Source: JAZGER01 sp036480335 (lineage in GTDB: Bacteria > Pseudomonadota > Gammaproteobacteria > DSM-19610). From it: a stretch of DNA of 36,916 nucleotides. The notes beneath the pieces were generated by a model that was not told the origin of the DNA, ran no database searches, and saw nothing but the letters and a program-made list of their open reading frames with translations. Position 1 is the stretch's first letter. Each line of letters starts with the position of its first letter. Where the stretch lies: contig JAZGGH010000113.1 of NCBI GenBank assembly GCA_036480335.1, forward strand, positions 1 through 36,916. The letters run 5' to 3'. Shown piece by piece: positions 7,682 through 15,861 of this stretch. The translations under genes were made by a program, and so were the position numbers.

Positions 7682-9685
7682 TCAGGCAACGCTGTCGATG
7701 GTTTTCTGAATATTCGCAGCAGTGATGCCGAAGTGTTCAAACAACTGGTCAGCCGGAGCAGATTCGCCGAAGGTAGTCATACCAATCACCGCACCCTTCA
7801 TGCCGACATATTTCCACCAGCTATCCATGATAGCGGCTTCAACGGCGATACGCGCTGTAACAGCTGCAGGCAAGACGGATTCCTTGTAGGCATCATCCTG
7901 TTGTTCGAACATATCAACAGATGGCATGGAAACAACCCGCACTTTCTTGCTGGACGCTTCCGCTGCTTCAACAGCAATACCGACTTCTGAGCCCGTTGCA
8001 ATAATGATCACATCCGGAATGCCATCTGTATCTTTCAATACATACCCGCCTTTGGCGATATTTGCGATGGTTGCAGCATCACGTTGCTGGAACGGCAAGC
8101 CCTGACGCGAGAAAATCAACGTTGAGGGGCCTTCTTTGTATTCAACAGCATGTTTCCATGCCACTGCCGTTTCTACAGTATCGCAGGGACGCCAGAGAGA
8201 CATATTAGGAATCATACGCAGTGTAGGAATTTGTTCGACGGCCTGATGAGTCGGGCCATCCTCACCCAGACCGATAGAATCATGCGTATACACAAAGATG
8301 CTGCGAATCTTCATCAGTGCCGCCATACGTAGGGCATTACGCGCATATTCCGAGAACATCAGGAAGGTTGCACCGTAAGGAATGAAGCCGCCATGCAAGG
8401 TTATACCATTCATGATGGCACTCATGCCAAACTCACGCACACCATAGGAAAAGTAGTTGCCGGCAAAATTCATATCGCTGGAACCATTATTATCGTTGAT
8501 ACGTACACTGGTGTCATGAAAAGTATTATTGGAAGGCGTCAGGTCAGCAGAACCACCGAGGAATTCAGGCAGCATTGGCGCAAAACCGTTTAATGCACCT
8601 TTAGAGGCAACGCGAGTCGCAGGAGATTCCGCTTTTTCATTAACAGAGGCAATGAATTTCTGTGCTTCTGCTTCCCAGTTAGCCGGCAAATCACCCGCCA
8701 TTCTACGTTCAAACTCAGCCGCTTCAGCCGGGAAGGCCTTTTTGTAAGCAGCAAATTTATCATTCCATGCTGATTCAGCTTCGGCGCCGGATTTCGTGGC
8801 ATCCCAACCTGCATAAACGTCATCTGGAATGGTGAATGGAGGATGTGACCAGCCAATGTGTTTACGGGTTGCTGCGACTTCATCATCACCCAGTGCTTCA
8901 CCATGTACATGGTGGCCACCTTCCTTATTCGGTGCACCTTTACCAATCACTGTTTTACAGCAGATCAGTGTTGGCTTACCCGTTTCAGCAGTGGCTTTTT
9001 CAATCGCTGCTTTTACAGCATCGGCATCATGACCATCAACATTCGCAATTACCTGCCAGCCGTAGGCTTCAAAACGTTTGGGTGTATCGTCAGCAAACCA
9101 GCCATCAACATTGCCATCAATAGAAATATTATTGTCATCGTAAACACAGATCAGTTTACCCAGACCAAGAGAACCAGCCAGTGAGCAAGATTCGTGAGAG
9201 ATGCCTTCCATCAAACAGCCATCGCCAAGGAAAACAAATGTCTTGTGATCGACAATTTCATGACCGTCTTTATTGAACTGTGCAGCGAGAACCTTCTCGG
9301 CCATAGCCATACCGACAGCATTGGAGATCCCCTGACCCAGTGGGCCAGTGGTGGTTTCAATACCTGGAGCATACCCGTACTCAGGATGACCCGGTGTTTT
9401 TGAATGCAGTTTACGGAAACCTTTCAGATCATCCATAGATAAATCGTAGCCACTCAGATGCAAGACTGAATACGGCATCATCGAAGCATGTCCATTAGAC
9501 ATCACAAAACGATCACGATCTGCCCATTTCGGGTTTTTCGGATTGTGCTGCATGAAGTCATTCCACAATACTTCCGCTATATCAGCCATTCCCATCGGTG
9601 CACCGGGATGGCCTGAATTAGCTTTTTGAACTGCGTCCATACTCAAAGCACGGATAGCATTGGCAAGGTCTTTTCGCGAAGCCAT
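7682..9685 (-). CDS. tkt: Transketolase
   Basis: A 667-residue thiamine-diphosphate enzyme that moves two-carbon ketol units between sugar phosphates in the pentose phosphate, Calvin or ribulose-monophosphate pathways. Seen in order: the N-terminal QKANSGHPGAPMGMADIAEV, the ThDP/Mg site FLGDGCLMEGISHE with downstream YDDNNISIDG, the pyrimidine domain DSIGLGEDGPTHQAVEQIP near residue 470, and the C-terminal domain ending QLFEHFGITAANIQKTIDSV. A TAGGAG ribosome site stands before the ATG. It is the first gene of the five-gene carbon operon. The mix of tkt and fba with the triose-phosphate enzymes would suit a C1-assimilating or autotrophic bacterium, but also ordinary glycolysis and gluconeogenesis. 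Confidence 0.97.
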   Translation of the reverse strand: MASRKDLANAIRALSMDAVQKANSGHPGAPMGMADIAEVLWNDFMQHNPKNPKWADRDRFVMSNGHASMMPYSVLHLSGYDLSMDDLKGFRKLHSKTPGHPEYGYAPGIETTTGPLGQGISNAVGMAMAEKVLAAQFNKDGHEIVDHKTFVFLGDGCLMEGISHESCSLAGSLGLGKLICVYDDNNISIDGNVDGWFADDTPKRFEAYGWQVIANVDGHDADAVKAAIEKATAETGKPTLICCKTVIGKGAPNKEGGHHVHGEALGDDEVAATRKHIGWSHPPFTIPDDVYAGWDATKSGAEAESAWNDKFAAYKKAFPAEAAEFERRMAGDLPANWEAEAQKFIASVNEKAESPATRVASKGALNGFAPMLPEFLGGSADLTPSNNTFHDTSVRINDNNGSSDMNFAGNYFSYGVREFGMSAIMNGITLHGGFIPYGATFLMFSEYARNALRMAALMKIRSIFVYTHDSIGLGEDGPTHQAVEQIPTLRMIPNMSLWRPCDTVETAVAWKHAVEYKEGPSTLIFSRQGLPFQQRDAATIANIAKGGYVLKDTDGIPDVIIIATGSEVGIAVEAAEASSKKVRVVSMPSVDMFEQQDDAYKESVLPAAVTARIAVEAAIMDSWWKYVGMKGAVIGMTTFGESAPADQLFEHFGITAANIQKTIDSVA

Positions 9686-9980
9686 GGTTATCTCCTAAAC
9701 AATCAATTAAAAATCTTTAAATATCTACGACTGGCCCAATGCCCACCAGGACACGAACCTGCTTAATCCCGTATTCCATTAATGATGATGCGATAAAGTA
9801 GACAAACGCATGCTGCGCAGCAATAGCGGCGCAATTTCATTTTTGAGTGTGGCTTTATACTCCAGACCAGCCAATTACGCAAAACCTGTCACCAGAAATA
9901 TACAAATGACCAGCACGCATATTTCTCGAATTACTTTACAAGCCATTGATTTTTAATCATTTATCAAAAACTTATTGGAA
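9686..9980 (-). promoter_or_regulatory. tkt upstream region with promoter candidate and long leader
   Basis: This 295-base gap separates the redoxin stop from tkt. On the minus strand TTGCGT (9882-9877), a 17-base spacer and TATAAA (9859-9854) make a good sigma-70 promoter, giving a leader of about 160 bases. The leader contains two short ATG frames: a 10-codon one ending in three His codons, and a 20-codon one beginning MEYGIKQV. I see no ribosome sites convincing enough to call either. No known riboswitch is recognised. Confidence 0.5.
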
Positions 9981-10544
9981 TCAGGCCGATTCATCGCACC
10001 ATTTTATAGAACAGCCCATACTCGGGATCTGCTCTTCCGGACCGCGCCCAGTTTGCGCAACCTGTAACATCGATTCAAATAAATCACGGCGCGCATCAAC
10101 AGGCGCTGCCTCCTTACGACTAGCATCCAGACGGCCTCGATACTGCAAGCCGAGATCCGCATTATAACCGAAAAAGTCCGGCGTGCAGACCGCGCCATAA
10201 GCTCTGGCCACTTGCTGTGATTCATCAAACAGATAAGGAAAAGGAAAATCCTCCTGCTCAGCAATCTGGCGCATATTCTCAAACGAATCCTCTTCATAAT
10301 CAGCCGGGTCGTTGGACATGATAGCCACACTGTTGATGCCATGCTTGAGCAATTCGCGCGTATCTCTCACCAAACGGTCCCTGATAGATTTAACATAGGG
10401 ACAATGATTGCAGATAAACATAATCAGCGTGCCTTTTTCACCCCTGCACCGATCCAGTGTCCAGACTTTCCCATCCGTCCCTGGCAATTCAAAATCGATG
10501 GCGGGTTTGTCGTATTCACAAACCGGTGTTTCCAGTGAAACCAT
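9981..10544 (-). CDS. Thioredoxin-fold redoxin (AhpC/TSA-like) with CxxC
   Basis: A 187-residue thioredoxin-superfamily protein. Residues about 15-60 contain DFELPGTDGKVWTLDRC and then MFICNHCPYVKSI, a CNHC redox motif at the start of the first helix. The later segment VARAYGAVCTPDFFGYN carries the cis-proline region (CTPDFF). No signal peptide is present, so it should be cytoplasmic. Related proteins are annotated as thioredoxin-family or peroxiredoxin-like, with no firm substrate. The C-terminus adds CSIKWCDESA, a second CxxxxxC pair in which a conserved GCSIKW ending is typical of this subfamily. It is transcribed divergently from metK. The exact function is unknown. Confidence 0.8.
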   Translation of the reverse strand: MVSLETPVCEYDKPAIDFELPGTDGKVWTLDRCRGEKGTLIMFICNHCPYVKSIRDRLVRDTRELLKHGINSVAIMSNDPADYEEDSFENMRQIAEQEDFPFPYLFDESQQVARAYGAVCTPDFFGYNADLGLQYRGRLDASRKEAAPVDARRDLFESMLQVAQTGRGPEEQIPSMGCSIKWCDESA

Positions 10545-10600
10545 ATCTGCTTCCTCAATACGGGTTAATCAACAACCCCCAATTGTACATTACAGAGCTT

Positions 10601-10672
10601 TTGACATACAGCCGCTAAAACCCTACAATCTTTTCAGCGCTGATTTGGATCAGATTGCGGGCGCTTTATAAT
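10601..10672 (+). promoter_or_regulatory. Two candidate sigma-70 promoters for metK
   Basis: The upstream one is near consensus: TTGACA (10601-10606), 17 bases, TACAAT (10624-10629). A second has TTGGAT (10645-10650), 16 bases, TATAAT (10667-10672). The first would give a leader of about 120 bases, the second about 80. Confidence 0.7.
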
Positions 10673-10740
10673 GCGGCTAAAGCGAGTCTTCAACTGAATT
10701 TCAGAACCCGCTTGAGCCCCCGCTCCTGCGGGTTTTCTTT
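10636..10740 (+). promoter_or_regulatory. Structured metK leader ending in a terminator hairpin (attenuator candidate)
   Basis: The leader ends with AACCCGC (10705-10711), GAGC, loop CCCC, GCTC and GCGGGTT (10728-10734), followed by TTCTTTT, a classical intrinsic terminator only 25 bases before the metK ATG. Upstream are hairpins AGCGC/GCGCT (10636-10665) and CGCTTTA/TAAAGCG (10662-10684). A free GCGGG at 10657-10661 could pair with CCCGC of the terminator arm and so act as an antiterminator. It does not look like SAM-I, SAM-II or SAM/SAH motifs I know. The hairpin is seen directly; regulation is inference. Confidence 0.55.
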
Positions 10741-10758
10741 TCAAGTGGAGCAACACTC

Positions 10759-11943
10759 ATGACTGAACATCTGTTTACCTCTGAATCTGTTTCCGAAGGG
10801 CACCCTGACAAAATGGCTGATCAGGTCTCTGACGCTATCCTTGACGCTATTCTTGCTGATGATCCGCATGCACGCGTCGCCTGCGAAACCCTGCTCAAAA
10901 CCGGCCTGGTCATGATTGCGGGCGAAATCACCACCACAGCCAACCCCGATTACGAAGCCGTCATGCGTGAGACCATCAAAGATATTGGCTACACCAGCTC
11001 GGAAATGGGGTTCGATTCTGAAACCTGTGCTGTACTCACCGCCATTGGCGTTCAGTCACCCGATATTAACCAGGGCGTTGATCGCACCAGGCCGGAAGAC
11101 CAGGGTGCTGGCGACCAGGGATTGATGTTTGGTTACGCAACCAATGAAACCGATGTGCTGATGCCTGCCCCGATTACCTATGCCCACCGGCTGGTGCATC
11201 GCCAGGCCGAAATGCGTCGCAAAGGCATATTAAGCTGGTTGCGCCCGGACGCAAAAAGCCAGGTAACCTTCCATTATAAGGATGGTAAGCCTGTCAGTAT
11301 TGATGCTGTGGTGCTATCCACCCAACATTCACCGGATATCGACCAGAAAGAACTCAAAGAAGCGGTCATGGAGCATATCATCAAGCCGGTATTGCCCAGC
11401 GAGTGGCTGACATCAGCAACACAGTTTCATATCAACCCGACCGGAAAATTTGAAATCGGTGGGCCGATGGGTGATGCGGGACTGACTGGCAGGAAGATTA
11501 TTGTTGATACTTATGGCGGCGCAGCCCGGCATGGTGGCGGTGCATTTTCCGGCAAGGACCCCTCAAAAGTGGATCGTTCGGCCGCCTATGCGGGCCGTTA
11601 TGTGGCAAAAAATATCGTCAAAGCCGGGCTGGCTGAACGCTGTGAGATCCAGGTGTCTTACGCGATTGGTGTTGCTGAACCGACATCAATATCGATTGAA
11701 ACATTCGGTACCGGAACAATCAGTAATGAAAAAATCACCGAACTGGTACGCCAACATTTTGATTTGCGACCCTACGGCATCACCAGAATGCTGGATTTGC
11801 TGAATACAAACAGGATTGAATACCGTAAAACGGCTGCCTATGGGCATTTTGGACGTGAGGATGCTGGCTTTACCTGGGAGTTAACGGATAAAGCTGAAAA
11901 ATTACGTGCCGATGCAGGTGTAGAAGTAGCAGATATTTGTTAA
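10759..11943 (+). CDS. metK: S-adenosylmethionine synthetase
   Basis: A 394-residue cytoplasmic enzyme making S-adenosylmethionine from methionine and ATP. It opens MTEHLFTSESVSEGHPDKMA (ATP-binding HPDK), has GAGDQGLMFGYATNET near residue 115 and the phosphate-binding GGGAFSGKDPSKVDRSAAY near 260, and DLRPYGITRMLDLL near the end. The length is a little above E. coli MetK (384), within the range of the family. GTGGAG is the ribosome site. It is the first gene of a methyl-cycle group with ahcY and metF, and its leader carries a terminator-like hairpin. Confidence 0.97.
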   Translation: MTEHLFTSESVSEGHPDKMADQVSDAILDAILADDPHARVACETLLKTGLVMIAGEITTTANPDYEAVMRETIKDIGYTSSEMGFDSETCAVLTAIGVQSPDINQGVDRTRPEDQGAGDQGLMFGYATNETDVLMPAPITYAHRLVHRQAEMRRKGILSWLRPDAKSQVTFHYKDGKPVSIDAVVLSTQHSPDIDQKELKEAVMEHIIKPVLPSEWLTSATQFHINPTGKFEIGGPMGDAGLTGRKIIVDTYGGAARHGGGAFSGKDPSKVDRSAAYAGRYVAKNIVKAGLAERCEIQVSYAIGVAEPTSISIETFGTGTISNEKITELVRQHFDLRPYGITRMLDLLNTNRIEYRKTAAYGHFGREDAGFTWELTDKAEKLRADAGVEVADIC

Positions 11944-11959
11944 TATCGGCCGCTGGGGC

Positions 11960-11989
11960 TTGACCACTCCAAATTGAAGAATCTAATCT
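11960..11989 (+). promoter_or_regulatory. Promoter candidate for ahcY
   Basis: TTGACC (11960-11965), 18 bases, TAATCT (11984-11989). The predicted start falls at about 11996, the first base of the riboswitch, which strengthens the call. Confidence 0.55.
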
Positions 11990-11995
11990 AGTTCG

Positions 11996-12068
11996 CCGAG
12001 GGGCGCTGCAGCGGATAGCATTTATCCGTCAGGCTCGGTGTAACTATACAATCGAATAACGGCGCTCA
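11996..12068 (+). promoter_or_regulatory. S-adenosylhomocysteine (SAH) riboswitch
   Basis: The conserved core CCGAGGGGCGCTGC begins at 11996. Then come a stem CGGATA/TATCCG (12012-12028), the conserved CAGGCTCGG (12030-12038) closing P1 with CCGAG, and AACGGCGCTC (12058-12067), whose GCGCU can pair back with GGCGC at 12002-12006 as the pseudoknot. This matches the SAH riboswitch consensus in both order and sequence, and it sits 30 bases before ahcY, its usual target. The known class turns expression on when SAH accumulates. Confidence 0.93.
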
Positions 12069-12097
12069 TCTTTTTTGATCCTTGAAGGAGATGAGTT

Positions 12098-13516
12098 ATG
12101 AATGCTGTAATTGATGCAACCACTGAATATAAAGTCGCCGATATCTCACTGGCAGACTGGGGCCGCAAGGAAATATCCATCGCCGAAAGCGAAATGCCGG
12201 GGCTAATGGCCCTGCGCGAAGAATTTCGTGACCAGCAACCTCTCAAAGATGCGCGCATTACCGGCAGCCTGCACATGACAATTCAGACCGCCGTCCTGAT
12301 CGAAACCCTTATCGACCTTGGTGCCACTGTGCGCTGGGCCTCCTGTAATATTTTTTCCACTCAGGATCATGCTGCTGCGGCTATTGCTGCTAGCGGAATT
12401 CCTGTTTTTGCCTGGAAAGGCGAAAGCATCGAAGAATACTGGTGGTGCACTGAACAGGCGCTGACATGGCCTGGCGGTGAAATGCCCAACATGATCCTGG
12501 ACGATGGCGGCGATGCCACTCTGCTGATTCATAAAGGCGTCGAATTTGAGAAAGCCGGTGCTGTACCGGCAGCGGCAGCAACTGACAACGAAGAGTGGAA
12601 AGCGATCATTGATGTGCTCACACGCACTCTCGAAAACACTGCGGATAAATGGCAGAAAATGGCGGCCAGCATCCGGGGTGTAACCGAAGAAACCACCACC
12701 GGTGTACATCGACTGTATCAAATGGAAGAGAATGGCGAACTTCTGTTCCCGGCCATGAATGTCAACGATTCTGTGACCAAATCCAAATTCGACAATCTGT
12801 ATGGTTGCCGTGAATCACTGCTTGATGGTATCAAACGCGCCACTGACGTTATGATTGCTGGCAAGATTTGCGTTGTGCTTGGCTATGGCGACGTTGGCAA
12901 AGGCTGTGCACAGGCTTTTCAGGGCATGGGTGCAAATGTCTGGGTAACAGAAATTGATCCCATCTGCGCCCTGCAGGCAGCCATGGAAGGTTATCGTGTT
13001 GTCACCATGGAAGAAGCCGCCGATAAAGGCAATATTTTTGTCACCACAACCGGCAACGTTAATGTCATCGACCATGACCACATGCTCGCCATGAAAAATG
13101 AATCCATTGTCTGCAACATTGGTCATTTCGACTCGGAAATTAATATCGCCTCCCTGGAAAAATACCAGTGGGAAGAAATCAAACCTCAGGTTGATCATGT
13201 CATTTTTCCTGACGGTAAAAGAATCATTGTGCTCGCGCAGGGACGTCTGGTGAATCTTGGTTGTGCGACAGGTCACCCCAGTTTTGTTATGTCTGCCTCT
13301 TTTACCAATCAGGTGATGGCGCAGATGGAACTGCTGAACAATGGCGATGATTATGAAAACAGAGTTTATGTTCTACCGAAACACCTGGATGAAAAAGTCG
13401 CAAGGCTGCATCTTGAAAAAATCGGCGCTGATCTAACTGCGCTGACAACAGAGCAGGCTGAGTATCTGGGTATCAGCGTAGACGGCCCCTACAAACCTGA
13501 TCACTATCGCTATTAA
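12098..13516 (+). CDS. ahcY: S-adenosylhomocysteine hydrolase (adenosylhomocysteinase)
   Basis: A 472-residue NAD-dependent enzyme splitting SAH into adenosine and homocysteine, relieving product inhibition of methyltransferases. Seen: LADWGRKEISIAESEMPGLM near residue 20, SLHMTIQTAVLIETL near 57, the WASCNIFSTQDHAAAA substrate segment near 80, the NAD-binding VLGYGDVGKGCAQAFQGMGA near 263, and the C-terminal DGPYKPDHYRY. The 30-40 residue insertion around 150-190 makes it longer than eukaryotic enzymes and is usual in proteobacteria. GAAGGAG precedes the ATG. Directly under the SAH riboswitch. Confidence 0.97.
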   Translation: MNAVIDATTEYKVADISLADWGRKEISIAESEMPGLMALREEFRDQQPLKDARITGSLHMTIQTAVLIETLIDLGATVRWASCNIFSTQDHAAAAIAASGIPVFAWKGESIEEYWWCTEQALTWPGGEMPNMILDDGGDATLLIHKGVEFEKAGAVPAAAATDNEEWKAIIDVLTRTLENTADKWQKMAASIRGVTEETTTGVHRLYQMEENGELLFPAMNVNDSVTKSKFDNLYGCRESLLDGIKRATDVMIAGKICVVLGYGDVGKGCAQAFQGMGANVWVTEIDPICALQAAMEGYRVVTMEEAADKGNIFVTTTGNVNVIDHDHMLAMKNESIVCNIGHFDSEINIASLEKYQWEEIKPQVDHVIFPDGKRIIVLAQGRLVNLGCATGHPSFVMSASFTNQVMAQMELLNNGDDYENRVYVLPKHLDEKVARLHLEKIGADLTALTTEQAEYLGISVDGPYKPDHYRY

Positions 13517-13537
13517 GCTTTGTTGAGATGACATCAT

Positions 13538-13572
13538 CTGGCAGTGACGCATTCACTGCCAGTGTTTGTTTT
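13538..13572 (+). terminator. Terminator-like hairpin between ahcY and metF
   Basis: CTGGCAGTGA, loop CGCAT, TCACTGCCAG: a perfect 10-bp stem followed by TGTTTGTTTT. It ends 32 bases before the metF ATG, with no clear promoter between, so metF may depend on readthrough. Confidence 0.75.
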
Positions 13573-13604
13573 CAGGAAACGCCCCTATTCAGAGTAACAC
13601 CCTT

Positions 13605-14456
13605 ATGGAATCTCAAAAACACTACACACCCACATACAGTTTCGAGTTTTTTCCGCCAAAAACCGAAGAAGGTGCAGCCAGGCTGCGTGAAACACGGGAC
13701 AAACTGGCAACACTGAATCCGCGCTTCTTTTCGGTAACTTTTGGTGCCGGCGGATCAACCCAGGAACGTACGGTTGAAACTGTTGAGGAAATACACGCTG
13801 CCGGTTTTGAAGCAGCTCCACACTTATCCTGCATTGGTTCAACCAGGGAAAATATCGCCTGCGTTCTGGCTAAGTATCAATCAATCGGTATTCGTCATAT
13901 CGTTGCTCTGCGTGGTGATATACCTTCAGGCATGGGCAGAACACCGGGTGAATTCCGGTATGCCAATGAACTGGTCGAATTCATCCGTTCTGAAAGCGAC
14001 GATTACTTCCACATAGAAGTTGCAGCTTACCCCGAATTTCACCCCCAGGCTCCCAATGCTCAAATTGATCTTGAAAACTTTAAACGCAAAGTAGAAGCAG
14101 GTGCAGACAGCGCCATCACGCAATATTTTTTCAACCTTGATGCCTATCTGCGCTTTGTTGATTCCTGCGAAAAAATGGGGCTCACTCTTCCAGTCGTGCC
14201 AGGTATCATGCCAATCACTAACTACACACAACTCGCCAGATTTTCAGATATGTGCGGTACTGAAATCCCTCGCTGGTTACGTAAACGCCTCGAAGCCCTC
14301 GGAGATGACCGCGAAGCCATCAGTGAACTCGGACTCGATGTTATTACCAGCCTCTGCAACAAACTGCTTGAGGCCGGAGCGCCTGGATTGCATTTTTATA
14401 CAATGAACCGGGCGGAACCGACGATCGCCATCTGGAAAAGGCTCGGGCTAAATTAA
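13605..14456 (+). CDS. metF: Methylenetetrahydrofolate reductase
   Basis: A 283-residue FAD enzyme reducing 5,10-methylene-THF to 5-methyl-THF for homocysteine remethylation, so it closes the cycle of metK and ahcY. The N-terminus is MESQKHYTPTYSFEFFPPKT, with the catalytic Glu in SFEFFPPK. Further motifs are FFSVTFGAGGSTQERT near residue 43, IRHIVALRGDIPSG near 95, VAAYPEFHPQAPN near 140, ADSAITQYFFNLDAY near 170 and VPGIMPITNY near 200. The open frame extends upstream to a TTG at 13566, but that lies inside the terminator tail, so I use the ATG at 13605. Its ribosome site is weak (AGAG). Confidence 0.95.
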   Translation: MESQKHYTPTYSFEFFPPKTEEGAARLRETRDKLATLNPRFFSVTFGAGGSTQERTVETVEEIHAAGFEAAPHLSCIGSTRENIACVLAKYQSIGIRHIVALRGDIPSGMGRTPGEFRYANELVEFIRSESDDYFHIEVAAYPEFHPQAPNAQIDLENFKRKVEAGADSAITQYFFNLDAYLRFVDSCEKMGLTLPVVPGIMPITNYTQLARFSDMCGTEIPRWLRKRLEALGDDREAISELGLDVITSLCNKLLEAGAPGLHFYTMNRAEPTIAIWKRLGLN

Positions 14457-14615
14457 CGCAACGGGCTAAAATATAGTTACCTCCCTGAAATCAATGAGTT
14501 AAAATCCGATTTTATACTGCATTTAACCATGCAACTGGTTAGTATCCTACAGATTGTCTCCATTTTTGTCGATAAAACATATAGGCAAAAATTTGTATTG
14601 TGTTTGGAGTGAATT
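14457..14615 (+). other. AT-rich spacer before the glycosyltransferase
   Basis: No ORF or RNA gene is recognised. AT content rises from here into the next gene. TTGTCT/CATATA-like boxes near 14555-14585 are too weak to call. Confidence 0.4.
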
Positions 14616-15554
14616 TTGAATAAAAAAATAATTATATCGATGGCGACTTTCAATAGGCCAGCGGGACTGATTTCTGTACTGGATGGCATTGAAAAGCTGG
14701 CGCTATCAGACAATTATCAACTCACAATCGTTGTTACAGATAATAGCCCGGATGCCAATGCAGAAAATTATATTCACACGCGTAAAAAAGACTATAAATG
14801 GGATTTAATTTACCTTCATGAAAAAACCACGGGCATCAGTTATGCACGAAATACAGGCCTGGAGCATGCTCTGGATCACGATTTTGATTACATTGTCTTT
14901 ATTGATGATGATGAAAGTCCGAGCACTCAGTGGTTACAGGAATTACTGAAAGTATGCGAAGAAACAAGTTCGATGGCGGTTATTGGTGCTGTTCACGCCA
15001 GGTTCCAGAAACCCCCACCCTGGTGGATAATCAAAGGGGGGTATTTAAACTCCCCAAATTACAAAGACAGACAGCCCGTCCCGAATGGATATACCACAAA
15101 TGCCATCGTAAACATGACTGCCATTAAAGATATGAAGCTTGAGTTTGAGCATCGTTATGCATTAACCGGCGGTGAAGACACACTGTTTTTCAAAACCATA
15201 CAAGACCATTATGGTGATATTTTATATGCAAAAGAGGCTATTACATTTGAGCATATTGTTCCGGAACGAGCGAAATTATCATCCTTAATGAAATATTGGT
15301 ACAGGACAGGAAATACCGAGGGCATTCAGCAAATCATCCATAGTGATAACGCGATCTATCAAAAACTAAAAGTCCTCTCAAGCGGCCTGGGTCGGATGCT
15401 TATTGGTACAGCAATAGGCATCGTTACGCTTCCGACTCTCCTCTTCAGGCAGATATACCCATTTATGTCTATCAGAATAGTCTGTAGAGGTCTGGGTTAT
15501 TTTGTCTCTGTATTTGGAATCGAATTCCAGGAATATAAAAACCATAATAGATGA
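14616..15554 (+). CDS. Family 2 glycosyltransferase
   Basis: A 312-residue GT-A fold transferase that probably moves a sugar from a nucleotide sugar to a surface glycan. It begins with a TTG preceded by a good TTGGAG site. The N-terminus MNKKIIISMATFNRPAGLIS is followed by IVVTDNSPD near residue 40, TGISYARNTGLEHAL near 75 and the metal-binding FIDDDESPSTQWLQELL near 95 (DDD in place of DxD). A hydrophobic stretch near residues 262-285 suggests membrane association. No other polysaccharide gene adjoins it. AT-rich codons and isolation between metF and an efflux operon suggest acquisition or relocation. The acceptor is unknown. Confidence 0.85.
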   Translation: MNKKIIISMATFNRPAGLISVLDGIEKLALSDNYQLTIVVTDNSPDANAENYIHTRKKDYKWDLIYLHEKTTGISYARNTGLEHALDHDFDYIVFIDDDESPSTQWLQELLKVCEETSSMAVIGAVHARFQKPPPWWIIKGGYLNSPNYKDRQPVPNGYTTNAIVNMTAIKDMKLEFEHRYALTGGEDTLFFKTIQDHYGDILYAKEAITFEHIVPERAKLSSLMKYWYRTGNTEGIQQIIHSDNAIYQKLKVLSSGLGRMLIGTAIGIVTLPTLLFRQIYPFMSIRIVCRGLGYFVSVFGIEFQEYKNHNR

Positions 15555-15861
15555 GTTACGGCCGTACAGGATCTGCTCTCAGGCTGATCAGTATATGCAT
15601 ATGTGATTTCCCTGTTACTTGCTGAAATGCTATGTCAGAATTACAGGCGGTTCTTCTATAGTAAACTACCCGATCATATTTCATGCGTATCAAAACAACT
15701 GAAGGTAATGATATCTACATGGCACATGGGATTATGCCGATTTATGCTTGATCTGATTGATCTTGCTCAGGACTTCTTTAAAATAGCTGCAATAGTGTCC
15801 GCTTGATTACTTCCACTGAATCAAAGCAGGATCCAACCCCTTTAAATAAATGGAGTTTTCC
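15555..15861 (+). promoter_or_regulatory. Spacer with promoter candidate for the efflux operon
   Basis: About 300 bases without a convincing gene. A 67-codon open frame at 15603-15806 lacks a ribosome site and any recognisable motif. TTGATC (15757-15762), 16 bases, TAAAAT (15779-15784) is a reasonable sigma-70 promoter about 75 bases before the adaptor gene. Confidence 0.45.

Noticed and set aside
9700..9800. Short ATG frames in the tkt leader as leader peptides.
   Set aside because: No ribosome site for either, and no codon bias linked to the operon's function; kept only as a note on the leader.
15603..15806. 67-codon open frame before the RND adaptor.
   Set aside because: No ribosome site, no motif, and it overlaps the promoter candidate for the adaptor gene.
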